NCBI GenBank assembly: GCA_003184365.1
Contig: NKYR01000045.1
Location: 116,327-180,326 of the forward strand
Reading direction: 5' to 3'
Source: Evernia prunastri
Lineage: Eukaryota > Ascomycota > Lecanoromycetes > Lecanorales > Parmeliaceae
Length of the DNA: 64,000 nt
Positions within the stretch are counted from its first letter, which is position 1, and each line of letters opens with the position of its first letter. This document shows, one piece after another, positions 20,502-32,788 of this stretch. The position numbers and the translations under genes were made by a program. The notes beneath the pieces were generated by a model. The model made no database searches and was not told the origin of the DNA. It saw only the letters and a list, made by a program, of their open reading frames with translations.

Positions 20502-23060
20502 ATGCCTCGACCCAAGAAGCCAGGAAGCGCCGAGCCGAAGAAACGCAGTCGGAATGGCTGTTGGTAAGCTGGCAAACACATACACAGAAACCCTCGAACC
20601 TGGCTGATCCACTATAGGCCCTGCAAGAACCGGAAGATCAAATGTGGGGAGGAACGACCGAAATGTGAAAACTGTGAACGGCAGGGCGAGACGTGTGACT
20701 ACAGCATACGCCTCAACTGGGAGGGTCGGACAAAGAGGAAAGGAAGCAATGAGACTCAAACCTCTTCCAACGCAACTTCCCCCCCGGCCAAGCTTCATCG
20801 CTCGTCCAGCTCCCAAGATACTACCTCAACCGTCTCGACCATCAGGGAGCTCTCCCCGAACCCAGCCACAGGCTTCGCGCCTGCGCAGTACGCCAGTCCA
20901 AACCACACGGCCTTGCGTCCCGCAAAGCCTTCTTCTTACAGGGACCATATTTCAACCGCCCAGCTGAGTCGGATTCGAGATCAAGGCACCGGCCCATATC
21001 CATCTCCGGCGGACTCGAGCATGGAGAGCCCTCCTCTCCTGAACTCTTCAAACCTGCCTTACGCCAGCCATCTTCCTGCTTCGTCCAATACCGGGATGCC
21101 TCCCCCGTACCAAAGCCAGCCATTCTCCTTCCCAGTCCACATCAATCAACATGATAATTCAGGTACAGCTTTCGCAGAACATCAACCAAAAAAAATGTGT
21201 CTCAACCCTTCCAGAGATTCACCAGACGGTTATCCGCGGAATCAAGCCTTTCTGCCTAACAACTTCGCTGCCGCGAGACAGATGAAGCTCGGTCCTATGA
21301 TATCTCCGCAATCCATGCGATATCAGTCGTCGAGTCCATCTAATGGAAGTGTGCGTATGCCTCCTACGCCGGCGGCTTCGTCTGCGGGCTCCGAGGACAT
21401 CCATCTACCGATGACGGGGCCGTCGCCACAGCAGCTACAAGATTCAGGTGACTTCCGCCGTTTGTCTGTGAAGTCCTTACTGTCGGAGGATTCGCCAGTC
21501 GACTCAGGGAGCGGCGTTGATAGTGTCTTCCCTGGAAAATTGAACGTCGGCCCTTTCTACTATCAGAAAACTACTTACGGCGTTGATCGTGGGTTTCCAG
21601 ATCTCGATCTGCCTCACAACAATGACATGACCGCGTTGAACGGTGTCACGCCGACCCTGGGCACAGTCGATCTCGACAGGAACGAAGCTGATGTCAACAA
21701 CGAAGACTTGTGTTCAGAGTTCGGATTTGGCATAAACGCATCTGAGGGATTCAACGAAGGTTCAGGCTATTACGCCAGCCCAGTCACGGTCAGCATCTCC
21801 AGGTCGCTGGAACCGTTACCGCCAACACTGCAAGACAACCCAATGAACCTTCTCTACTTTCACCATTTCGTTAACCACACTGCAAGAATGCTCGTCCCAC
21901 ATGATTGCTCGGAAAACCCATTTAAGAGCATCCTGCCGCAGAGTGCGTATACTGATACCTCTGCTTGAGCTCGCTAGCTGACCTTGCTCGCAGTGGCTAT
22001 ACATGATACAAATCTCCTGAACCTAATACTGACATACTCGGCTAGCCATCGATCGCGCTTACTTAATCATGCGGAACCCGCGAACAGAATCGCTCGTTGG
22101 GTTCAGGATGTCTTCCCGGCCCTTCGACGTACTCTCAGCGACCCCAGCGGTCACATATCCAACAGCAATCTTGCAACAGCTATCTTGTTAGCGTCACTCG
22201 AGATTGTGAACCCAAGCACTTTCGAAGTGAAAGTCCCATGGCAGCAGCACCTGGATATTGCACGACGAATGATCCTAGCTCGAGGCGGTGCTAATTCCGT
22301 GCATCGCAGGGACAAAGTCTCATATTTTCTTACCCGGTGGTTCGCTTACCTGGACGTCATGGGCAGCTTGAGCGGTGGAAGGAACGATCGACCTCTCTTC
22401 AGTGGCGACTACTGGGCGACCGATGTCTTGGACCATGACCAAGACTACCAAATTGATTGCCTGCTCGGCTTTACCAGTCGCTGTGTGTCCATCCTCGCTA
22501 AGATCGCTGACCTCGCCCGAGATTGTGAAAACGAGCGTATGGACCCGGCTGGCAATGTCAGAGAGGACTGGCAGCCGTCACTGGAGACTAGGGTAGAGGC
22601 AGAGAAGTTGAAAGGTGATCTGATGGAGGCTAGAATGCACAGATACCAGGGCTGTCCGCATCGACGAGCGAGTACGCAGATCGAGGATAGTTCTTATAAT
22701 CTCGAACTTGTCACAACCAACGAGGCGTTCCATCACGCTGGCTTGATTCATGTGAACCGCAGAGTACTGGGCAAACCATCCATGGACCCAGAGATACAAT
22801 TTGCAGTGCGTGAGATCGTCAGCGCGCTGTACAAAGTGCGAAAAGGTGGCACTGCGGAAGGTTGTCTGCTGTTCCCAATGTTCACTGCGGGCTGCGAGGC
22901 GCAGGAGCAGGAGCAGCGCGAGAGGATTATGGAGAGACTGAAGAGGATGGAAGGATTGGGTATGAGCCATGTGAGGAAGGCAAGGGCCCTCATGGAGAGG
23001 GTTTGGGAGACAGGACGGTCCTGGGAGACCCTGGTCACTGGGGAGGACTTCTTCGGATGA
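20502..23060 (+). CDS. Zn2Cys6 fungal transcription factor
   Basis: Three exons, 20502-20563, 20618-21942 and 21994-23060, giving 817 aa. The first 54-bp intron splits the zinc cluster between Cys-20 and Trp-21; removing it gives GCWPCKNRKIKCGEERPKC followed by ENCERQGETC. That is the canonical six-cysteine binuclear cluster, with a basic linker (GRTKRKG) after it. The second junction gives NPFKSILPQMAIHDTNLL, the start of the C-terminal Fungal_trans_2-type regulatory domain, which runs to the end. Between them lies a long Ser/Pro-rich region. Expected role: nuclear DNA-binding regulator. Its target genes cannot be read from the sequence, and no metabolic cluster lies next to it. Confidence 0.92.
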
Positions 23061-25507
23061 CCCATTGCTGCCTCTACCGCACGACGAACCGGAAGGATGA
23101 TAAGATGTGAACATGATGGCAGCTTCGAGTTGCTTGTACTAGTACCGGGTTTGGCAAGTTATTTCATCATGACTGACGGACCTTGATTATAGCGAGGCGT
23201 TGCTTGACATGTTGATAGAGCGTCCAGATACCCAAATGTTCGAGACCATTGCCTTTTAGCAAGCAAGGTTCATCCCATGAATTGCATGCATCATATATGG
23301 TGGGAGAATTGCTGTCAACGTTCCGCTTGGTACCAGGTCCCTCTGGTTTCCCTAGCATCCGTCTGCTCCACCGCCAGGAACCCTTGTCGACCTCGACGGC
23401 CTAGCTGAATAGTCCTGCAACTGGACGTGAGGTTTCGTTGTACCAGACGTCAACTCGGCGTCGGTAATTAACCACCAACAAGCTTCATTTTCAGCACATC
23501 GCTACATCGACCGACCTGCTTGGTACGCGGATTTTAACACATTGAACCGAACCCGCTTGGTACGGGGGAATCGCTCGCTGGATTAGGTACTCTTCGGTTG
23601 TTGGGGCGGGAGATTTGACGAGGGAGATTAGATGTGTGTGTGCTATGTGTGTATCACGGACATCGGGTTTTGGGTTCGGGTTCGGTATGTTGTCGGTATG
23701 GGTATGTTGTCCTTTGTAACACATTTGGGGTTTGAACGCTTGCTGATTGTGATGTTCTTATCGTTTGCCTTGTTGGATAGGGGTCGTCTTTGCGGCATCG
23801 GTCTATTATCACATCCATCCGGTCTCGGGCTCAGTATCGGTATCGGTACGATGTCCTCGATAAACCTTTTTGAGCGACTGCTGGTGATCGATGTCTCATC
23901 GTTTTGCCCTTGCCGAATACTTCCCGCTTTGGCCTTTGCGGCTTCGTAGTTGCGGCCCCGGTCTCTTCCAAATCCGCGCTCTGTTTTGGATCACGGACTG
24001 GACTGGATCGTGTTGCGTCGTAAGGGTAACGTGATGCAGCGCATGGCATCGGGTCAGACCGAATGGTTCTATTCGCGCTCTCATCGGACCGAACGAGTCA
24101 TGTCCGCGCTCTCACCAAAGCGAGTTCTTCCCACCCTCCCGGATCCGGAGCGAGCCCGAGCTTGTTGGAAAGGTGCGTTCGCGTCCTCTTCGGGGTATGT
24201 GGTGGTTTGGGTATGTCCGCCCCCTTATTTTCCTCCCCTTCCCCGTTACTTCAGTATCCGCGTTCGGGCTTTTCATATCCGTGATGAAAATATCTCAGTC
24301 AAAATTATCCCTGACGCTTTTCCATACTTTTGGTGGGAAGACGATCTGTGAGGGCGTAAAAATATATGTTTTAATTCCTGAGATATGAATGCCGCTACGC
24401 TTTGGTACGCCTTGATACTCCTTGTTTGGGGTGAGCGGGGAAAGGGAGTTGTTATTGGTGGGGGGTGTTTTTTTTTTGAAAGGCTTTTGTGGTGAGCAGT
24501 GCTGATTCTGGAGTTGGGGATTTAGGTTTTAATTTTTAGGTGGGGGGAGGGGGAGGAGGAGTGATGGGGTGAGATGGGGGGAGCTGGGTTGAGGCAGTGG
24601 GAGGGTGAGGGACGTGTTGCGTCTGTGCAGGCTGGGAAGAACTTAAGAAGAGAAGAGGAGGGAAGAAGGGGCGGCATTTGCGAAGGTAAAGTGGCTGTTC
24701 GTTATGTAACCTAGCTGCTAATCTTCTTCTGTGATTGTAATATGAGGATAACGATGGAGTCGGTACCGATTATGCGGTTTGAACTGATCTGATCCGGACA
24801 GAGACAGTATGTTGATCTTTTATCCATCTATCTTCCATTTCGATTAAGTGATAGTCAGATCCGGTTAGCTGTATACTTCTACATCACTCTTGATGTTTTT
24901 CTCTTTTAGAAGGAAAGAAGCGAACGAACGAAGCGTCCGTAATCGTGAGCTGTTGAAGGAGGAGGAGGATATTAGCAGCTACAGCTACAGCTACAGCAAA
25001 CTCCGCCAAACTACCCCAAAACTACACCACAAACTGATATTACAGTATACCTTACCTATTCGTTATTCAACTTTCATCTCCATACCTCATTATCCAATCC
25101 CATCCCAATCCCGAGCTTTCGTAATGCTCTTGTACTTGTAGTTGTAGCGGTGAAAAGGAGCCGCGATTGTTTTCTTGGGGTGTGTGGTTAGGTCGGCGGC
25201 TCTGGCAATGTGGTGGAGAGTACCTTGGTTCCTTGTCTTGCCTAATACGCCTACTACGACTTTTTTTTTTCTCACCCTTTAGGTTATCCTGATGTGAGCG
25301 GTGCATTCCGGTGACGAGGTAGAATTTTTTTATACTAGGTTTCTACGGATCTTGTATTTATTCGGTCCTTTTTGCGAAAGACTTCATTTTGCCAAGAGTT
25401 TGTATCCGCTAGTCCAAAATGGGCTAGTCTATCCTCCCCACCCGCAACTAGAAAACACTGCGAGTTTGCGAGAGCGCTCCATGCACCGTTGCGGGACTAC
25501 TTGAGAT
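23061..25507. other. 2.4-kb gene-free stretch
   Basis: No frame with coding character, splice pattern or transposon signature was seen on either strand. The DNA is built of short recurring words such as TCGGTATGTTG, GGTATGGGTATG and GGTATCGGTA around 23650-23860, with G-runs near 24440-24600 and CTACAG repeats at 24975-24998. It may be regulatory DNA, a noncoding transcript or decayed repeat sequence. Confidence 0.45.
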
Positions 25508-27066
25508 ATGGCCCGGGTGGAAAATACTTCGCTTTTTTCACCCGCCACTGTCGGTTCTGATCAAGGCAACATGTCTGCAGCGAAGCTCCTTGGGAGGAGA
25601 ACCCATCAGATGCCAGGGCGAATGAATGTCTCCGAGCTATTCTTTGAGGTTCCCAAAGACTACTCAAACCCTCGGAATGGCAGCCTACGCTTGTTTGCTA
25701 GGAGCGTTGAGAGGTTCGAGAAGCCTGTAGATCCAAGTAAGAAAGAGGTCAAGCAACCTCCATGGTGTATGGGTTACTCTATCTGTACGGCCTGCTGCAC
25801 TATTGACAGAAGGTTTCTTTTAGTGCTCTATCTCCAAGGTGGCCCAGGCATGCCGTGTAAAAGCCCGCAGAGTTACTCTGTAAGGCACCGTTGGGCCCCG
25901 AATGCGATCTTGGACATGGTACATTGTCCAGAAGTACTGCTGACTCCAAGACATGCTAGTGGACGGATGTTGTCCTTGACAAGGGATATCAAATCCTCTT
26001 CCTCGATCAACGCGGTACAGGCTTAAGTAGCACTATCACCGCAAGGACACTAGCTAGCGAAGGCGGACCCGCACAACAAGCCAGTTTACTGAAGAACTTC
26101 CGTGCAGACAGCATCGTCAGGGATTGTGAGGCCGTTCGAAAGACGTTGACAGCAGACTTCCCGGAAGATAAGAAGAAGTGGTCGATCATAGGCCAGAGCT
26201 TTGGTGGCTTCTGCGCAGTGAATTACCTCTCCAGGTTTCCCGAAGGGCTGCAAGAAGTCTTCGCACTTGGCGGTCTACCTCCTCTTGTCAGAGACCCGCA
26301 ATTGGTGTACAACAGACTGTTCCGCAAGGTCAAGCAGAGGAACAAGGCATACTATCAGAAGTATACTGAAGACATTCACCGAGTCAAGGATATTGTCCGG
26401 TATATCCAAAAAGAAGACGTCAAGCTTCCCAGCGGCGGGAAGCTGTCCGTACTGCGCTTACGTCAGCTTGGCATCAGTTTTGGCTACCACGGCGCCATAG
26501 ACAGTGTACATGAGATGATCACGCGATTTACCAGCGACCTGAACCAATTTGGCTTCCTCACCAGGCCTACCCTCGCGGCTTTTGAAGCAATGACAACGTT
26601 CGATACGATGCCACTGTATGCCTTATTGCACGAGCCAATTTACGCCCGTGGGGCCGCACCACGGTGGGCAGCAGATCGTGCCATGTCGCAGTTTCCAGAG
26701 TTCACCAGAGTCTTGGTGGACGGTCCGGAGCCCATCCTTTTCACCGGGGAGATGGTCTTCCGGGACATGTTCAAAGGCTTCGACGAGCTCCATGGCCTGC
26801 TCGACACGGCCGACCGTCTTGCGAACGCCCAGGACTGGCCGGAGCTTTACGACGAAGCGCAGCTGGCGAAGAACGAGGTCCCCGTGTATGCGGCTACGTA
26901 TGTCGAGGATATGTACGTGGAGTTCGAGTTCGCGAGGGATACGGCGTCGAAGATCAAGGGCTGCAAGATGTTTGTTACGAATGTCTTGTATCACGACGCG
27001 CTGAACCACAAGACGGATGAGGTTATGAAGCAGCTTTTTGCGTTGAGGGATGATACTATTGATTAA
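25508..27066 (+). CDS. Alpha/beta hydrolase of the prolyl aminopeptidase (S33) family
   Basis: Three exons, 25508-25766, 25824-25879 and 25960-27066, giving 473 aa. The junctions restore PPWLLYLQGGPG and SYSWTDVVLDKGYQILFLDQRGTG, both typical of proline iminopeptidases. Catalytic features: the GGPG oxyanion motif near residue 95, the DQRGTG loop, nucleophile Ser185 in GQSFGG, and a likely catalytic His near the C-terminus (VLYHDAL). The protein would release N-terminal proline from peptides. It has no signal peptide and is presumably cytosolic. The ATG at 25508 opens the frame; an alternative at 25571 would remove 21 non-conserved residues. Confidence 0.9.
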
Positions 27067-27645
27067 AGGACAAGTGTTGTGGGGTTATACTGGATTGGGT
27101 CCGTGCGGTACCTGCTCACGGCGCCTGCTTTGGGCCTCTGGAAACACACTTAACCGAAATGATATCCTTCCATGACGCGTTACATTTAAATCCTGCATCT
27201 TTCATAGCTCTCCAAGGTCATTTCCAGATTTGGATCTCTTGATCCTTGGCACAGGAACGGAAAACAGCTTAGGAAGATGAATGAATGAGCGGGACCGATC
27301 ACTCACGCGATCTTCCCTGACTCCAAGCTTTTTGGATTGGATCATAACGTGTCTACAAGCACTCATTACGCGACTAAACCAAAATGCCCCCTTTTGACTT
27401 CACCCACACGCTCGCTGATATTGTTACTAGGGGTCAGGTCCAGCCCGAGTGATGGGTTTATTCATACGAATGGTACATGCAATGCTGATACAAAAGGAAT
27501 ATCCGGCCGCTGGCGGAATATCTGATATGTTTTGGTCCAAGCATTTATTTAACGCCTCCCCCCACCCCCACTCCCCCTCCTTCTATCATTATTGTGATAA
27601 GAGGAAGGTTCTTGTCGGCATACCTTCGTACGAGCATTCGAGCAG
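27067..27645. other. Convergent 3' flanks, no gene seen
   Basis: This separates the 3' end of the hydrolase (plus) from the 3' end of the next gene (minus). A C-rich run lies at 27554-27577. No other structure was noted. Confidence 0.5.
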
Positions 27646-28242
27646 TCAGCGAGATATCACTCTCATCGTTTCGGGCCGCTTCTCGGTACATATTACTTCG
27701 ACCACTTCCGGCGACTCGTTGGGGCTGCACCTGAAGACGACGTTCCTCTTCTCCGGTCTCCACAGTTCCAAGCTCCGGATGGTATCGTAGGCCTCGTGGC
27801 GATCGTGTTGATATGCCAGTATTTCTCCTCTGCATTCTTTGATCTCGAGATCGCTGCAATCGCGTTCTACGTATGCCATGTTTCCTTTGACGCAAATTTC
27901 AGAGGAAAGCATGGGAGGCTGATGGCTTGGTGGCTTTTCCACGTCGAGGTCCCGCTCTACGTTCTCGATCTCCTTGATCTCTGTCAGTTCGCCTGGCTTG
28001 TATGTGAAGCTGATTGTTTTGTTTGTTGTGGTGTTCAAATCCAACTTCTTGATGGCGTCGAAGGCGTTGAGCAAGTAGGCCTTCTGCCCTCCGACGCGGT
28101 CTTTTACGGTCAAGTAGCTGAGATCTGGAGCAAAGTATGTCACTACACCCCTCTCCCGGCTGCTGCGGGGCATCTGGCTGTCTTTGAGCGGTGGTTTGCT
28201 GGGATGGTAGAGTCGGCTACGGCGACGATGGAAGAGCGACAT
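27646..28242 (-). CDS. Hypothetical protein, hydrophilic, 198 aa
   Basis: A single exon with a basic N-terminus (MSLFHRRRSRLYHPSKPP) and then alternating acidic and basic segments with six cysteines in the C-terminal half (EICVKGNMAYVERDCSDLEIKECRG). There is no signal peptide or TM segment. No family recognised. Support comes from the long unbroken frame, the ordered composition and a TATA-like element about 170 bp upstream. A competing 116-codon frame at 27545-27895 has poorer composition. Confidence 0.6.
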   Translation of the reverse strand: MSLFHRRRSRLYHPSKPPLKDSQMPRSSRERGVVTYFAPDLSYLTVKDRVGGQKAYLLNAFDAIKKLDLNTTTNKTISFTYKPGELTEIKEIENVERDLDVEKPPSHQPPMLSSEICVKGNMAYVERDCSDLEIKECRGEILAYQHDRHEAYDTIRSLELWRPEKRNVVFRCSPNESPEVVEVICTEKRPETMRVISR

Positions 28243-28414
28243 GAACGGAGCGATCAGACTTGGGCGGCTTTATGCTGAAAGGGAAGATGTGGTGCTAGCA
28301 GTTGTGCTGGCGGAAAAAAATAACCTATCTAGGACTGGATGCCGAGTGGGGCTTTTTGGGAATTGGTCCGGTTTGAATTCGCGATTATGGAGAGAAACAG
28401 ACCACCGTCTCGCT

Positions 28415-28427
28415 CATATTTATATTC
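28415..28427 (-). promoter_or_regulatory. TATA-like element upstream of the 27646-28242 gene
   Basis: On the minus strand the sequence reads GAATATAAATATG, about 175 bp before the ATG at 28242. The interval 28428-29291 beyond it holds no gene. It contains ATTGATTGGCC (28679-28689) and a 29-bp element (28766-28794) that recur in altered form upstream of the next gene. Confidence 0.5.
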
Positions 28428-29291
28428 TCTCGCTCGATTCTCTGAAGCAAGACACACGCGCGCTTGCTTGGAAGAGGCGAGACAAGCCCCTCTCCCATTG
28501 TTTCGAAGAAGTGTAAGTTGCTTCACACCGGGCTGGAGTTCCTCGCACCGTGCACTGTCTACTGGCCTCACCGTATGTGTCTACAGTATCATCCAGCTTT
28601 ACCGATAGAGAAACGGTTTAGCGTCGAGGGGTCACCTGCGGACAAAGGAAGTGAAGCGGGCTTCTTTCTTGCACTGCAATTGATTGGCCTGTATGGCGGT
28701 TGGTAGCGGGATCGGCGACGTTTTGTTTCGTCTCGAAACGTGAGTATGTATGGCTGAGTCACCATTCCACTAGGCGAGACCTGCTGGCCAATCATTGTTG
28801 GAGCGACTTTGAGCTCGGAGGGTTGCATGTTTGGATCAAGGGCGTGATACGTTTCGTGGAACGGTATGACGAGGATTTCACACTTCGAGGCGGAATTTCC
28901 GGGTGGCTGAGGTGGATGGGAGGATGTGTTTCAGGTGCGGCTTTGGGGCGATTAGGTAAGCAGCACGGGCCTCTACGATCGCTGTGGAGTTTGCTTACGT
29001 GATGTGGTGAGGGAGGGGTGTGGATGGGAAGGATCAAGGTCCTGAAATGATGAGTCTAAGGATCGGCTAGTGTCGAGCTACACTTTGCTTCCATTACACT
29101 TGTCAGAGGCCATAGACGCAAAAAAAGTGGACTGTCCCCAAGTCCCGCATGCTGGGTACCGATTCGCCAAGCTCAGACCTCATCACTCGTTACCCCTCCT
29201 AGATATTCCCGTCACAGCAATGACAAGATATCCCTTGGCAACAGCAAGACACACTCCGACACCCGCAGCAACACCGCCCCACACTCCCCGC

Positions 29292-29743
29292 TCACTCCTC
29301 CGGTCGAGTGCAAGATCCTGCCGCTCCTTCGGACTGTGCGGGCGCGTCTGCCGCCGAAGCCCAATCCACCTCCACCGCCTCCGTCGCTCGACCGGGCTCC
29401 CGCGTGAACTTGATGGGCCACTCGTTCGACTCCTGTCGTTTCCGCAAGAACCGCTTCTTTTCGACAATTTCCTGTGCAATCTCGCAGGTAACAAGCTCGC
29501 CTCCATCGGAGGGTTCGATGTACAGACTCCCGGTGACTGTGCCGTAGCACTGCACTTTTCCCAGAAACCATTGCTGGTTATCCTTGTCGGTTTTGGTGTC
29601 GCTCGTGGGGGGTTGTTCCTGTGGGATGGAAGGGTCAGCTGGGGGAACGAGATGGAGAGTGGACCGGTGCAGGAGGTGAGTGGCGGCTTACTTACCTTTG
29701 AGAAGGGACCTGTGCCGAAAAAGGGGCTGTTGTTGGAGGGCAT
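29292..29743 (-). CDS. Small hypothetical protein, two exons, 124 aa
   Basis: Exons 29743-29696 and 29618-29292. The 77-bp intron starts GTAAGT, ends CCCACAG and joins MPSNNSPFFGTGPFSK in frame to EQPPTSDTKTDKDNQQWFLGKVQCYG. The central part (VTGSLYIEPSDGGELVTCEIAQEIVEKKRFLRKRQ) looks like a folded strand-and-helix domain; the C-terminus is Ala/acidic. It has two or three cysteines and no signal peptide or TM segment. No family recognised. The start is fixed by the only ATG in exon 1. Confidence 0.65.
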
Positions 29744-31062
29744 CTTTGCTTGTTGGGAAATTAATTGCTTGGAATTTTGAGATTTCTGAGATCCTTGCTT
29801 GGACTTTGGGTAGTGGATTGAGTAATTGCAGTCTTAGCTGATATTACTTGAAGCTGGAAGAAAGGATAGAAGAATATGGGAGGTAGAAGGCTATTGATGT
29901 GCAGTGAAGCCCATGCTGGAGAGACTACACTAGTGCGGTGTTTGCTACCGTTGCAGTCAAATAACACTTCGGTAGAACACGAACGCAGACCATTGATTGG
30001 CCGATTCCAACACTACCTTTTTGTTATTCCATCGCCCAATCCACCGGGCGGGACCTGTCAGCCAATTAATTCGGCCGTATGGGAAGGAGAGGGTTGGCCT
30101 CTCAGATATGCTGATTCGAGATACCGCACGAGGTGGCGACTTAGCGGACCTGAGCATGTGGGTGGTATGTTGGAGGACGAGAAGCTGGGAGTCAAGTCGG
30201 TGTGGGGCGGTAGATGCGAAACCGTGGTGGGAGTCTTGAGGTGAAATCTCCTTGTGTCGAGGTATGGGCTGGCTTGATCGGATTTTGATGTGATACGTCT
30301 CACGGCAGTTTGAGCGTGTTAAGGCTCTGTGCTGCCTGAGACGCCGAGAGTAGGAAGTAGTCGGGTGGGGAGCATCAGCATCAGCTCTTAGGCAGACCAG
30401 ATGTTTGGGTGCTGACATCTCTCCTGTCCGCTGAGTGCTTCTACAGTCGCTGCCTCGAGAGGGTGAGGGTGTGTTGTGACGCTCATCGGAAAAGCCCGAG
30501 GGAAGGGAAAGGGCATGAAGATAGATCCTTGAGAGCAAGACGCCGTTCCGATAACTATATCCAATCATCTTTTACCTGCTGAGCGCTGTCTTCCAATCTG
30601 ATTTTATTCGGAATCTTTGGAAATATGGCGAGGCAACATTTGCTGGTGAAGTAATGAGACATATAATTAGGGAAGTCGCATTTTCCCTCTCTTACAAGTC
30701 TGAGGTGCCTCCCTTGTTGGGTAGGCGGCATGGACTTCTACGGTCATTCTGGATTGTGCTGAAATGGTTTGGTGAGGAAGGGTATGGATGGAAGTTTTGA
30801 GTTTATGGTGAGTTTAACTACTTTTCGCCTCGGTGGCTGCTTGCTATCGCCACCAGCCCAGCCCATCTTCAATTCATGGATCCCCTTAATTGACCGTTCA
30901 GAGAGTGTTTTTGTTTTTTTTCGTCAAGACATGAACAATTCGACCAGACCGCACATTATTGCTCCTCGAGACTCTTGAGATGAAAAAGAAAGACTCCGTC
31001 CAGCATTCTCCCGCCGCGTTCTGGCCACTTCTCAGATCTCTCGAAAGGCCAAGGTCCACCTC
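29744..31062. other. Intergenic, promoter of the 29292-29743 gene in its left part
   Basis: No convincing gene; the 203-codon minus frame at 29957-30568 has random composition. ATTGATTGGCC occurs at 29992-30002 and a CCAAT-containing 29-bp element at 30040-30068, both matched upstream of the 27646-28242 gene. Confidence 0.45.
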
Positions 31063-31284
31063 TTAACGTGCTTCTATCTTCTTCACCTCCTCAGGGTGAT
31101 CAGGATGGTCCAACTGGAACTTGATCTTCTTGTTTCGATCGACTGTCAACTCCAAATGCACCGTTTCAAAGGCGGTTTCCTTTTTGTAAGTCTTTCCTGT
31201 CTCGTCGTCTCGGACCCACATCCAGCGATAATGCGGATGGACTTCTGTCACTGTTCCTTCGTACCATTGATTGGGGTTGATCAT
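31063..31284 (-). CDS. Small hypothetical protein, 73 aa
   Basis: A compact ORF beginning MINPNQWYEGTVTEVHPHYRW and ending in KKIEAR, with alternating strand-like segments (WMWVRDDETGKTYKKE). It resembles a small beta-barrel or Tudor-like fold in composition, but I recognise no family. A TATA box lies about 330 bp upstream on the same strand. The leader between them contains GTACGT and several AG sites, so a 5' UTR intron is likely. There is no signal peptide. Confidence 0.6.
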   Translation of the reverse strand: MINPNQWYEGTVTEVHPHYRWMWVRDDETGKTYKKETAFETVHLELTVDRNKKIKFQLDHPDHPEEVKKIEAR

Positions 31285-31614
31285 TGTGGTCGCTCGTGGT
31301 CGTTATGGGTATGGGTATGGGTATGGGTCTTTGTCTGGAAGCGTGTCTGGATGATGACTTGGTTAGATGGGGTGATGATGAGAGGGAGAAAGGGAACCGG
31401 TTGGATTACGTACGAAAACAACGGGTAATATTGGATCTGCTGGTGAGAGGGTCGAAAGAAAGGGCGAGTGCTTGGATATTGGATGGGGGCACTGGATAGT
31501 AGCTTGGACTCGTAGATGCTCAAAGTGAAAAAGATGGAGATATCGATGGCGATCTCGGCTAAAGAGTTTGGATGTTGTGTGTCCAAGTTGAGGATAAAGA
31601 AGAGCGTATGACGG

Positions 31615-31624
31615 CTTTATATAC
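31615..31624 (-). promoter_or_regulatory. TATA box of the 31063-31284 gene
   Basis: The minus strand reads GTATATAAAG, followed by a CT-rich start region. A GGGTAT tandem (31308-31329) lies in the leader just upstream of the ATG. From 31625 to 32788 I see no gene. Confidence 0.55.
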
Positions 31625-32788
31625 AGCAGATCCTGGAGCTGGAGCAGCGTTGTGAACGAGGCGGTACCTTTTTCGCCCTCTCCGAGAATGGACAAGTACG
31701 TCTCAGCTGTTGATCTGCTGTCTTTGAGCTGCTTTCTCTTCACTTTGGTTGGGCAGGCGATGTAGTCTGCCGTATCAGATGTGGATCAATGAAAGTGGCA
31801 CCAGCGTGCAATTAGGGACCCGGGACAACGGTCGCGTTGGAGCTGCATTCGCAAAGAGGCAGTTTTTGAGGCATGATCTAACAGTGCTCGAATGATACCG
31901 CGATCCAGGAGCAAGAGGATAGACTTGGGCAGTGCGATTATTCGGGACTTTGTTGAAGTGTCTGCATGTCTGAGATGATGGGGCTAGGGGATGGTGAGAC
32001 GGCAGCAGTGGTCCTCAACATGACAGCAAATCACTACCTCACTTTTGCTCCTGGGTGTCACGTACTTGAGGAGAGAGTCCTGTGGGCGGTTGGCATCTTA
32101 GTGAGTGCAGGCAGAGTTGTCCTTGTAGGCTACATCGCCGCATAAGGTAGCGACCCGAGGATCTGGGTAGTGGAAAGGCTTAAGGCCCACAGAACTTGCC
32201 CGAATGTTCATTGGTTAACCAGACGTTGGCCTGAGGCGGACGTGCCACGTTGGAGACATGATCTGCCTTGATGTACCATGATACGTACCAGAGCCTTACA
32301 AGCATGGACAGCACCTTCGAGCCCGAGACAGTGGAAGGTGTTGAGAATACTCATACGCAGCATGAGTAGGTTGAAGGAGCCCAAGGCGAATTTTGGAGGG
32401 CGAGCATCAGTTCTGCCCGTTGGATCTTCATGCGGTCGGCAGCCCAGAGGTTGAGCTGGCGGGTGTGTTCCGGTGCTTGCTCGAAAATCCCAGAGATCAT
32501 TCAGGAATGGTCATGCCGCTCTGGCGAAAGTGAGAACTGCCTTCTAAGTAAACCTCATTGGGAATCTTGGCAGGTTTGGCGGGGCTTTACTTGTCAAAGA
32601 GAGGTTTGACAGCTACCTGATTAGGCAGGCCGTTGCTTTGTCGTCCGTGAATAAGCCGGGGGCGATCCTTTCGTCTGCCACTTCTTTTTTTCCCTTCTTC
32701 ATATAGCCCCATTTACACAGAGGAGATACACCGCTTCTCAAGGCCAAGCACAAAGCTTCATAGTAGTCTATCTAGAACTACTCTATCA

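Noticed and set aside
29957..30568. 203-codon minus frame
   Set aside because: Random composition, no domain, no splice or promoter context; it lies over the promoter region of the 29292-29743 gene.
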